From Narthecium ossifragum (taxonomy: Eukaryota > Streptophyta > Magnoliopsida > Dioscoreales > Nartheciaceae), in NCBI GenBank assembly GCA_963920575.1, contig OY986966.1:27910581-27974580 (forward strand): DNA of 64,000 nucleotides, given 5' to 3'. Below are positions 1 to 10,100 of the stretch, piece by piece. The notes below the pieces were generated by a model that saw only the letters and a list, made by a program, of their open reading frames with translations, was not told the origin of the DNA and made no database searches. Each line of letters begins with the position of its first letter. Within the stretch, counting starts at the first letter, position 1. The translations under genes were made by a program, and so were the position numbers.

Positions 1-192
1 GATAAGGTTTCTGTATATGCCAAATGGTGCATCTCAGTTCACGTAAGAAAACCAAAGAGATTCAGAAATGAATAATTTAAAGCACTAAAAGGTTCTTCCA
101 GAGTCAGTGTAGTGAAAAGATAAGGACCCAACCATGCCTCCAGCTCCAATGCCAATCTGATGGTGTCCATCTGAGTCAAGTAGTTCTACCAT
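1..192 (-). pseudogene. 5' end of an ASG1-like paralogue (copy 0), cut by the window edge
   Basis: The first coding exon lies at 133-192 and starts at the ATG complementary to 190-192. It encodes 20 residues beginning MVELLDSDGH and ending GAGGM, followed by a GTTGGG donor context like that of the other copies. The sister exons encode 45-47 residues, so this one has an in-frame loss of about 27 internal codons. Bases 1-130 and about 200-450 match the introns around the same exon in the copies at 4.4, 24.4 and 30.3 kb. The rest of the gene lies outside the window, so whether it is functional cannot be judged. Confidence 0.5.
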
Positions 193-905
193 GAAAACAA
201 AACCAGTGTTCTTCCAGAACTATCGACCTTCTCCATTAAAAAAAAAAAGAACATATCAAAAGAGATGAGCAAGAAAAAAAAACAGAAAAAAACAACTGAT
301 ATCACGATTAACTCTTCCTTAAAAGTACTGAATCTAGCAAGCTTTCAATAAGGACAAAAACTAACTTAAACGATCAGGAATCCTTCGAAGCAAGAACATA
401 AATCTACAGGTGAAAGAAGCAGAGGGAGTTGGACGTAATAACTTACATGTGTGAATCCCAGAGTTCTTGGATTCATAACAAACATTCTAATAGCAGATTT
501 GATATTTGATTGTTGTTTAATGTGATAAAGTGATTATTTACTCCAAACACCATTCCCATCACATAATACTCCATCATCCCAGAATCCACTCATTAGAAGA
601 AGGCACCTGTTCTATGATGGTCAAAAGAAAGCTATAGACATAGGTAGCAGCTCAGCATAAAACATTCATGGACGACACCGGTTCCTCTGGGAAAGACAAA
701 GGAGAGGAGTACAAAAGCAGGAACAAGAAGGAAGCCAGACGCAGAGGGGAAGAAGAAGAGAGAAAGGACCAAAGAAGACGAAGAGAAGGAAAAGAAGGGA
801 TGAACTGGGGAAACAGAGTCAGGAACGAAGAGGAAGTAGTGAAGGCATCTTACAGAAGAGCAAGGCTTGGTGGGCGACCTGCTGGAGGGGACGAGAGAGA
901 GAGGA

Positions 906-1075
906 TTTTTTTTTATTAGATAAGCTCAACGAGCTGCGTTACAGAAGAAAAAGAAAAGGAAGAAAAGATAGAAAAATAGGCATGGCTGAACAGAGCGGTA
1001 TAAGAATAAGATCGCTCCCGACCATCTAGCCCAGCTTGCCACCTCATGCGCCAATGAGAGAGAGAGAGGATGATT
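906..1075 (-). mobile_element. LINE 3' tail fragment (RNase H end)
   Basis: A T-run at about 907-916 is the poly-A end of a minus-strand insertion. It is followed by a sequence resembling the start of the LINE tail at 53.9 kb. Upstream on the minus strand a reading frame gives LAHEVASWARWSG, typical of the carboxyl end of LINE RNase H domains (A..AHE.A..A). It is a short 5'-truncated fragment with no clear target duplication. The purine-rich stretch at 660-900 beside it shows no recognisable gene. Confidence 0.45.
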
Positions 1076-1206
1076 GGATTGATTCATAAGCTAAATATAG
1101 ATATTGATTGAGACGTGCGTATATCCATGGCTATCCTGGTCAAGATTAAAACAAATCAGCGTGGACATATCGGAAAAGAAGGCTTCGATCTACTCTTATG
1201 ATAAAA

Positions 1207-1436
1207 TAAAGATTCATGCATATGCGACTTATCGGTAGAAAAATACCGATTCTTTCATCTATCGGTACTTCTCTACCGATAGGTGACATACTTGGCTACC
1301 AATTGAATGTATCAGTATCCAACTACCGATATCTTCATCTATCCTATCGGTCCACTATCAATGAAATAGATGAAAGAGTCGGTACTTTGACTACCGATCG
1401 TTATATGTGACACGTCAACTTGTGCATAAATCAGCA
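1207..1436. mobile_element. MITE-like repeat with TACCGAT motifs, member 1
   Basis: This is a non-coding 230-bp sequence with many short inverted TACCGAT/ATCGGTA motifs. It can fold extensively, and its ends are loosely inverted (GATTCATGCA against TGATTTATGC). A second member of the same family occurs at about 48675-48985, beside the bZIP gene, with the same order of motifs and similar ends. A short ORF inside it is an artefact of the repeat. Confidence 0.55.
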
Positions 1437-1439
1437 CTC

Positions 1440-2079
1440 TTATAATAAGTTTGGCTGCATGGAAGGAAAGAGTATTACTTTTAGTCTTGGAACTAACTTC
1501 ATGTATTTCCACTTCCTCTCCAGAAGAAGATTAAGAAAAGAAGAAGAAGAGGAGTTCAAAGTATACTAAAGAACTTACCACTCGGTGCACATGACCTACT
1601 TAATACTAATGATTTCTTCATTTGTACGTGGCGTACTGCTTTTAATATATATCGCAACAACAACCAAACGATCATAAGTGGCAGACACTTTATAGGAAGT
1701 TATACTCTCTAGAAGTTGCTTATGTTAAAAGCTCAACTTCTAGTAAGCAAACACTGCTTTCCCGTTCAGCAGGAGTGAAACACTAGGGCAGCATCTATCC
1801 TCGTAAACAGAATAAACTAAAAGTAGGAAACCAGTAGCTGTGGAGTGCCTCACTGTGAGAAGTGCAATGTGAGTAATTGTCTAAATTTCTTGATCCCAAC
1901 AACAGAGTTATTCCTGTACATGATATAGTCACTAAAGAAGACTAAAGGCAAGAATGAATGAAATGATAGCAGCAACATTACCTTTGTCAAAACAATTGAT
2001 CTATCCTAGGCCTCAAAGATTAACTATGTTATCCTATAAGGCAAGAAAATAACAGACTCAGTGAGTCTCTTGGTGCTTT
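1440..2079. other. 3' flank of ASG1-like copy 1, no gene seen
   Basis: No coding region can be supported here. The part from about 1830 on resembles the 3' flank of copy 2 (about 20200-20400), including a motif near 2040 about nine bases of which recur at 27100. It is probably 3' UTR and flank of the minus-strand gene that follows. Confidence 0.4.
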
Positions 2080-2419
2080 TCATCCCATAGATCGGTCGTG
2101 ATCATATCCTCCTAGTTGCGGAGTTTGACAGGGCTGCTGGCACACAGTGTTTGCTTCAGCCTGTTCATTTCCTACAATCACCGCATAAAAGTTTCTAGAC
2201 TGTGAATCATGTCCCATATCAGGCAAAATGCTCATAGATGAGTTCGAAGATCCCCATGGGATCATTCCTTGACTCCGAGTATTTCAAGGCTGAGAGTTGA
2301 TAAAATTCAGAAACTTGAGTTGGGGCCCAATTTCCAGGCTTCCAGCTGAAAGGCTTCGACAATGTTGATCCATGCATGTTTGCGTTATATGGCAAGTTTC
2401 TAAATTGATCATGAAGCTT
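2080..2419 (-). pseudogene. Fossil C-terminal coding sequence of ASG1-like copy 1
   Basis: Downstream of the in-frame TAG at 2420-2422 the DNA still matches the C-terminal exons of the copy at 27.2 kb. The open stretch ending at 2080 reads SRNFYAVIVGNEQAEANTV, against PRNFGGVNAGNNEDEANTV in copy 3. The segment that in copy 3 encodes VFSLFGNGGMAP through LGSADES is missing. This is best read as former coding sequence now in the 3' UTR. Confidence 0.5.
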
Positions 2420-4489
2420 CTAAAAAAAGGGCGGACTCGAACTTGGAAAAGGTTTCTGGCTCAAAATAGAAAGATGTGGATGGTCTCCTAAAAGTTCTTC
2501 ACAGCGCTTCTTGATTGATCCATCTCTATCTTCAAATTCAAGATGGTGCCTCCTGAAAGAACATTCAAATATCAATAAATAAAAGCATTCCTCTATAAAG
2601 TAGCATATCCTTTATTGGCTTATCCTCAACATTTCAATCTGAGATAAAGGAAACAAAGCATGATTCCTACGAATATTAGAAAATCCTGATGCCTTAGGCG
2701 GTAGGGCAGCGCTGTCAAACTATTACTTGAAGATTTCTTCGAAGGATGAGCTTTGCAAAATGAGAAATATTTGTGACATTAGTTCTTGCAAACCTATGAA
2801 TGGATGCTTCCCCACCAGTAAAATCACAAACATCAAGCCAGAGGCGAGGCCTTTCCAGATCTGGTTGGAAGTCTCGAAAGAACATAGGTGGCTTCTCCAA
2901 CTACTCAATTGAAAAAAAAAAAAAACAAGCTCTCTTAGAAAAAGACATGCTTAAGAGGACTAGATAAAGTAGAGGGTCATTCATATCTATGATATCACAA
3001 AAAACCTGAAGTTTGGAACAAAGCAGAAATCTGATGAGAACATTTACGGACCTCAACGTCAACAACACTTGGTTGGTCATCGCTAAAGATGGCTCTGATT
3101 GCCGTAATGCTCGACAATGGAAACTCAATTTTGTTGTTCAAACCATCTTCTAGTATCTCCCACACCAGATTTTTACTGTCGAAGTCAATTTTAAACACTA
3201 AATCGCCTCCATTCGTCGGTAATCTCTGCGGTTAAGTAAAATAAGAAGACAGTAAGAAAACAAAACTTAAAGTTGCATCAATCTAGTTTGGCTCCTAGTA
3301 CATAGTCCACTTTAATTATTTCATAATAACCACAAGCCACCTTCCAAGAGCCAATTTCGAGCAAATTTCCAGCACAACTTGCAACTTTTTTGGGTCTCAC
3401 GCCATGAGCAATTGGACTTTCATCTCCAACTTTCTGTCGCTTCTTTGAGTCCCCAATTTGTGGTTGCTCCCGTTCAAGAGTTGAATCCTGTCGAGAAGGT
3501 TGCGCAATTTGATTGATAGAAGACGGAGATTTTTCCAGTGTCAGTCCAAGAGGACTGGACTTTTCTAAGTCATCAGGGGGGTCTATCTGCAGAGAAAATG
3601 AACAAACTAGAGTAAGAGTAGTTAAAATAAAGCAGCATAGTTGCAAACAAAGTTAGCTAGATAATTCAAAGAAAAGATGGACTAAAATATGTTACAATCA
3701 AATATCCAGCCCAACTTACCATATTTTTGGGTGTCACACCACGAGCTTCATGTTTACCCCGTCTTAAAGTTTGAATAACTTCATCGATAAGAGACTCAGA
3801 TATTTCCAGTTTCAGTCCAAGAGGACCGGGCTTTTCTAATTCATCACGTGAGCCTATCTGCGGAGACAATGAACAAACTAGAGTAAGAGTAGTTATAATA
3901 AAGCTGAATAGTTGCAAACAAAGTTTGCTAGATAATTTAAAGAAAAGAAGTACTAAAATATATTACAATCATACTTAGCTACACCTGGATATCTTGGATG
4001 GTTAGATTGTCAAAAAATGATATCAGAGGAATACATCAATCATTAGTCATGGGAACAAAGTTATCTCATCTAGTCATGTAGAATCTAGCTGGAGTACAAA
4101 ACAATTCTTTAAACATAGGAATCAACCAGCATCAAGAGAGATATCTTAGATTCAAATTACAACAGAGTTTATCATGTTATCATGCAGATGTGTATACGGT
4201 TGAGAAAATCTGATCCAGGCAAATCTCTATACGGCAAATGGTGCATCTCAGTTCAAGTTAGAAAAACCCGAACAGACACAGAAATAAATAATTCAAAGCA
4301 CTAAAAGGTTCTTCCAGAATCAGATTATTGAAAAGATAAGGTCTCAATTACGTCCCCTACCTCACCAACATTCTGATGTTGTTCAATAGATGAGGAATCA
4401 TCTTGGCACCCATTATTCGCATCGGCGGATGTGCTTCCATCCTGCCGATCCCTTTTGGAATGGCCATTTGAGCCAACTTCTTTTACCAT
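2420..4489 (-). CDS. ASG1/TRF-like plant family protein, copy 1 (C-terminally truncated)
   Basis: I predict six coding exons: 4352-4489, 3720-3857, 3341-3586, 3052-3225, 2794-2894 and 2420-2552. All phases join, giving 309 residues. The N-terminal exon starts MVKEVGSNGHSKRD. One internal 46-residue repeat exon is followed by the 82-residue terminal version (GLTLEKSPSSI, KKRQKV, GNLLEIGSWK). Next come GGDLVFKIDF...LVWEILEDGL and FFRDFQPDLERPRLWLDVCDFTGGEASIHRR. This core matches a plant-conserved family that I recall under ASG1 and TRF-like names; its biochemical function is unknown to me. A TAG at 2420-2422 ends the frame where copy 3 has CAG, removing the C-terminal third. The acceptor at 2894 reads TTGGAG instead of TTGCAG in the sisters. 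It may be a decaying gene or a short functional form. Confidence 0.6.
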
Positions 4490-5574
4490 GATTAGAAAGG
4501 CAGTGTCCTTCCAGAACTATCGATCTTGTGCAAAAAAAAAAATGCCAGCAGAAATGAACATATCAAAACAGATGAGAAGAAACAGAACAAAAAAAATAAC
4601 AAGAATACTGAGTCAAACAGTCTTGTAATATAAACAAAAACGTAAATGATCTGGAAACCTTTAAAGAAGGAACAAGCATCTACAGATGAAAGAAGCAGAG
4701 GGTGTTGGATATATTAGTTTAAATGTGGAAATTAGACATTATAACACTAGTCCTTATTAACAGGGTAAACATGACAAAAGGAGACTTAAAATGGTGCATG
4801 GCCTGCAACAACTTTGGAAGAGTCCAGTCTGTTTCTATCTAATCAAAAGGAAAACTCTCTTCCTCTAGTCTTTCATTCTCTTTTATCTAGCTAGGCCAGC
4901 TTCAAATTCGTGGTCAGTTCATTTGTTTGCCTCCTCAAAGATCGTACCGATAAGGAGGAAATTGTTGACGACTTCGTTCTATTACTAGGAGCAATTGCGA
5001 AAAGCTTCGCACAAAGATCGAATCTCGACCCCTGTCCATCTATTTTCCTTCCCTTTTCAATTTAATTTCTTCATGCATTTACATATTTTATAATCATCAT
5101 TACATATGTTCAGAACTGAAACGGTTTAGAGAAACAGAGATTTCTTGAATACACATCTAAGAGAAGGAAAACAAAAGGAACAGATCCAAGTTTACAACAG
5201 AAAACTTAAATGATCAGTAAACATCTTTTTTGGCAGGATAACTTCAAGATTATAGGTCACATAAGTATCCAAGAAACCAAATTTGGTCTGACTACAAGTA
5301 GAAGAACAGGGGGTGATGGGTTCACCAAAGAACCCTTTGAGATCCAATCAAAAGATTTGGGGTTGGGCGATTTGGAGTTGGGCAGAAGAGTGAGTGAGAG
5401 AAAGAGAGAGAGTAGAAGAATTCAGAATCTGACTACATGAAGAAAACAAGAAACCTAATTTGATAAAATTTTCACAGAACAGAGAACTAATCTCATAATT
5501 CACAACAATAAGTATGAGCCAAACAAAGAAAGAGCACCGAAACAAGAAAATTAATGGTTCAACAAGACACTCAC

Positions 5575-6131
5575 ATGCGACTCAAAGGAAGAATTCGATC
5601 CTCCCACAAGAAATCACCGAGATGGGACGTCCCCGGAGATCTGAAGCATTCCTCGGAGACCTTCGAACCCGCCAAGTAACTCAAGAACGCTACTCCCCTG
5701 CCGCATGGATTCCACGATTAGTAGAAGCGCATACCAAACAAGCACCCAAATCGAACCCTATATCGAATAATTTTCCACCCAAAACCACATATAGCTCTTG
5801 AAATCAAGGGAATGCCGATTAAAGATCCTACCTCAATCGTGCGGAACCGACGAGGAGTCGCCGACGACGGTGGGTTTGGTTCGGATGGGATTGGCAAGAA
5901 GAAGGGATGGAGAAAGGGCTGTCGACTGGTGGCGGGTGAGTCTTGACCGGCGGTGGGAGGCAAAGATCGGCCAACAGGGGCGAGTATTCGAATATATATA
6001 GTGTGGGAAGCGATCTCTCTCTCTCTCTCTCGCTCTCTTCTGTGACTCTCTCTGGAATCTTCTTTTTTCGCGGGCCTTACATAATTTCGTTTGAACAAGT
6101 GGTGCCCCAGTGACGTGGCTAGCCACATCAG
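5575..6131 (-). promoter_or_regulatory. Promoter and 5' leader of ASG1-like copy 1
   Basis: On the minus strand a TATA box (CTATATATATTC) lies at 5991-6001. It is followed by a CT-rich leader, and a leader exon ends near 5577 at GCAT|GTGAGT, a donor shared with the copy at 25.6 kb. About 110 bp upstream of the TATA box are inverted ACGT elements, TGACGTGGC at 6111-6119 and GCCACATCA at 6122-6130. The intron to the first coding exon would be about 1.1 kb. A GAG|GTAGGATC within the leader could be another donor, so the leader structure is uncertain. Confidence 0.5.
6010..6040. repeat. CT microsatellite
   Basis: Short (CT)n tract just upstream of the TATA box of ASG1-like copy 1. A similar CT-rich tract lies at the same place in copy 2 (about 26010-26045). 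Confidence 0.8.
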
Positions 6132-6359
6132 CTTCATGTGGGACCCTCTGAATAAGTTTATTATTCATTCAAACTTATAGTTTTCAGTTCACAGAGAATT
6201 CATCATCCAATCGGGTATTACATGTGGAGCCCACACAACGTTTGAAGATTGTCCTTTTCTATAGGGCCCACATTGGATCATGAGGCGGGCCACATCATCG
6301 CACCATTCGGGTGCCACGTCGCGCGTGCTGTGACTCAAAGTATTTCTTTAGGTTTTTTT

Positions 6360-6775
6360 TTTATATTTAAAGAAAACATGCATTACATGTGGAGACCATC
6401 AGCAGTGACGTGGCTAGTGATGTGACTCGCCACGTCAGCTGTTCATGTACGTAGAATCTATCTGGATATTTTGGATGGTTAGATTATGAAAAAAAGGATA
6501 TCAAGGGAATATATCGACGTTTATTCATGAGAACAGTGTTATCTCAGCTGTTCATGTGTAAGAATCGAGCTGGAGTACAAACAATTCCTCTTAAACATCT
6601 GGATCAACCCGGGAATCAAGAGAGATATTTTAGATTCGAATAACAACAGAGTTTATCATAAAGTGAATACATACGAAGATTCGGAGAAAACCTCCTCATC
6701 CAAGAAAATCTCTATACTGCAATGGTGCATCTCAGTTTTAGTTTAAAAAAACAGAGCAGATACAAAAATATAAGG
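6360..6775 (-). pseudogene. Orphan fragment of an ASG1-like gene (intron and flank)
   Basis: From about 6445 to 6750 the sequence matches the intron between the first coding exon and the repeat exons in copy 2 (about 24050-24330) and copy 1 (about 3990-4270). Both the GGATATTTTGGATGGTTA block and the ATGGTGCATCTCAG block are present. No coding exon is attached. It marks a further copy that was disrupted when the adjacent 13-kb repeat block formed. Confidence 0.6.
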
Positions 6776-8106
6776 CTCCGTTTGATTGGGGGGGGGGGGC
6801 GGGGGGATTTTTCATTTTTATTTTATAAAAAATAGAAAATGGATCGAAAATGCGTTTGGTTTATAACTGTTGAAAATGTTTTGTAGAAAATAAAAATGAT
6901 GTTTTCTAGAAGACATAAAAGCATCATTTTAACATTTTCATGCTTTCTTTTAAAACGTTTTGTGAAAACGGAAAACACTATCCCGATTGAAACGACCTCT
7001 CGCTCGAGGACCTCTCTCCCGTTGATTGGTGATCTCGTCGCCGTCGGAGCTCCCAACTGCCGGATCGAAGAAGGTGAGATCTCCCTCTCTTTCGATCTCC
7101 TAGACACCTCCCAATCCCATTCTCTCTCCCTCCCTAGCCATCTCTCTCTCTCTCTCACATCCTCTCTCACTCCCTCATGCCGCTCTCTTTCTCTACTCTG
7201 AATGCAAGGCTTTAGGAGCAGCCGTTGGAAAGGGCCTGAAGCCAATGGTTCGACTCCCTCTCTCCTATATATCTCTTCTGTCGTTGGACCCTTTTCTCTC
7301 TCCGTTCTCATCTCCGTCGTCTCACCCGCGCCTCCGACTAGCTTGAGTACTATCTCTCCATCTTTGTTGCTTGATCAACCATCTCCATCTATCTTGATCT
7401 CTGTCTCTTCCCATCTCGATCTATGTCTCTTCCCATCTCGATCCTTGATGCTGGTTTTTTTGGATTATTTTATGACTATAATTTTTGTCGATCGACATTG
7501 TTGATCATGTCTCGAGATTTTCAATTGAAAACTGGAATTTTGATTGCATCAGCTTTGCCCTTGGCATATCTCAGGTTCCTTTGCCATGTGTCTAAATTTG
7601 CAAACATCAAAGATGCTCCTTTGGAGGATTAAGTTGGGTAAGGATCCTTGGGAACAAAATTTGAAATTGGGGCTCAAATGAGATTCTACAGATTTTCAGA
7701 ATATATACATACATAAATACACATGTTAGAATTCACATCTCAATACAAGTTCATGGTTAATATCCTGAAACGTTTTTAATGTTTAGTTGTTTGTAACTAA
7801 ATCGTTTAAGGTATAGTTCTTTTGTGCATATTACGCATTTCATTTTCAATTTGCAATGGTTTTCCACTTATGATATGCATTGTTAAAAACAAGCCTCTAA
7901 CATGTATACTTTTTGTGTAGAGTTTCTACAAGTCCTGCAAAGGAGAGAGAGTTGTGAGAGGAACAAAATCCATTAAGTTCCATATCATGCCAGGTGTTGT
8001 CGACAATTTCAAGGCAGTTAGTTGTCACACTATCTTAAGTTGCATGGATATTTGTACTCTTTAATGCACTTAAAAGTGAGACATTTGCTTTGTATTGCTT
8101 TCTGTT
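6776..8106. other. Unassigned region, possible degenerate gene or transposon
   Basis: A G-run (about 6789-6805) precedes AT-rich sequence with a GTTTGGTTT motif like those at plant transposon ends. CT-rich DNA follows (7070-7450), then two short open stretches at about 7503-7632 (starting MSRDFQLKTGILIASA) and about 7921-8030 (reading FYKSCKGERVVRGTKS). The second could be coding exon remnants on the plus strand, but I do not recognise a family and cannot join them with confidence. Confidence 0.25.
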
Positions 8107-9592
8107 AGTGTTAGAACAGAAATTTATGACCGTTGACCGGGACTGTAATCAAGGTCAAAATCTATTTCCACATTCGAAGAATCAGGAGATTGTGGTTTTT
8201 AGTTCTACTCCTTCGAATGATCGAATCAGAGGTATTGAAGTGTACAAAGAAGATATTTGTGGTTGATGATGGAGTTGATGGAAATGGAAAATGACATGGG
8301 AAATGGGAGATGAAAAATATGATGGTAAAATGGTAAATCTACTCCTATGAGTAATAGATCTACTCCTAGAAATGAAGAATTATGATAGCACTATTCCTAA
8401 GAAATTATGGTAATTCTACTCCTATAATAATGGCCATTTGGGCGATTGGCAAAGATCAATGGCAATTTCGTAAATAAGACGAAATTGACATCAAATCGTC
8501 CATATCTTTGGCTTTGACATAATTAGAGTATTTTGGTCATAACTTTTACACCAAATGTTCAAACTGACTGATTTTTGAACCATTAGAAAGAGGATGAAAA
8601 GATCTACAACTTTGCTGTTGACGTCATCTCCAAATTCGGTCATTTGATGTATCAAATTAATAGTCAAAGTGTTTAGTGGCAAATTGGTAAATAAAACCAA
8701 ATGTCCAAATCCAATCGGCCAGATTCTCCATCGGCCAAATTCTCTATCGGCCAAAAGTCCATCGGCCATATTTTGGCTGATTATTTTAATAAGACATCGA
8801 TATGTGTCGACCATTTTAGCGATAACTTTCTCATACGATGTCCAAATGACTTCATTTTTAGACCGATGGAAAGATAATTCGAAGACCTACAAGTTTCATG
8901 TTCAGAGTTTTGCCAAATTCCAAGGTCATTATCGGCCAAATTGTAGTAGAAGACAAGAAGCTCTGCCTGATGGCAGTTTCGTAAAATAGCTGAAGATATC
9001 GCCCAGTTATGCAGTTCTGACAGTTTCAAGGCAGTTCAAGGCAGTTTCTGACAGTTCAAAAGTGGTTACTAAAAGCCCTATAAATAACCAAGAGGAAGAA
9101 GGAAAAAGTCTGCCCCGGCCATCAAAGCAAACCAGCTTTTTATCTTTATGTACCCTTTTACATTTATTAGCAATGTAGCCTTTTGAATTCAGCAATGAAG
9201 TTATCTTTCCTTTAAATTCCTGCAACGTCCTTCATTTCCTAGGAGTAGTGCTACACTAATCTCTTCCATAGGAGTAGAATTACCATATTTTTCTAGAAGT
9301 AGTGCTACCATGATTAATTTCCTAGGAGTAGATCTATAATTTCTTAGGAGTAGATTTACCATAGAACCATTTCATCTTCCATCTTCCATTTCCCATTTTC
9401 CATGTCATTTTCCATTTCCACCAACTTCATCATCAACTATAAAATATCTTCTTTGTACACTTCAACACCTCTGATTCGATCATTCGAAGGAGTAGAACTA
9501 AAAACCACAATCTCCTGATATTCGAATGTGGAAATAGAATTTTGACCTTGATTACAGTCCCGGTCAACGGTCATAATTTCTGTTCTAACACT
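8107..9592. repeat. 1.5-kb element with about 350-bp inverted arms
   Basis: The left arm (8107 to about 8450) and right arm (about 9240 to 9592) are inverted copies that read as near-identical over long stretches. The outer ends are TGTTAGAACAG and CTGTTCTAACA. The roughly 800-bp centre has repeated ATCGGCCAAA motifs and a CCTATAAATAACC TATA-like site near 9080. No protein is encoded. It could be a foldback transposon, or two partial LTRs of one retroelement in opposite orientation, since the ends are TG...CA. Target duplications are not clear. A transcript across it would form a long hairpin. Confidence 0.6.
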
Positions 9593-10100
9593 TTCAACGT
9601 ATCATGTATAATCATGTATAATTATTATGAGAGGAACAAAATCCATTAAGTTCGATATCTTTCTTGATTATACACGTATCATGTACGCGTATAATTATTG
9701 TTTATACACGTATTAGTTTATACATGTGCTCCTTACGTGTATGGGGTCATATTGCGTAAAAAAACATGAGAGGGGTCCTAAAGTGCAAAAAGTGAATATC
9801 ATAGGTCCTATTTAGCAACATCCCATAAGTTTAGGCAGGTAGGGGGCTGCGGCAGAACCCTTGAGAACCCTAGCCGCCTCTAATATGTATATATATATAT
9901 ATATAGAGGAATTTTCGAGATAAAACCGGTTTGATAACTCTTACAGCTCAAACTCCAATCTGGACCGTCCGATCTGATCGGACGGTCCAGATCAAGCCAG
10001 GGACTTAACCCCCCTTACCCTCCCCCGAGCCCATCCTTCCCCTCATTCACTCGCTCCCTCGCCACCAGCTCGCCCGTGCCCTAGACTTCGCCACCCATGC
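9593..10100. other. Intergenic, low-complexity, no gene
   Basis: It contains repeated ATGTATAAT and ACACGTAT motifs (about 9600-9750), a (TA)n run near 9885-9905 and a short palindromic CCGTCCGATCTGATCGGACGG near 9966-9986. No coding region is supported. Confidence 0.5.

Noticed and set aside
668..919. 83-codon Lys/Glu/Arg-rich plus-strand frame
   Set aside because: Purine-rich low-complexity DNA next to a LINE tail, with no domain and no support from the sister copies.
6896..7504. Plus-strand frames of about 100 codons in CT-rich DNA
   Set aside because: Ser/Leu/Pro-rich translation of CT repeats; no homology recognised.
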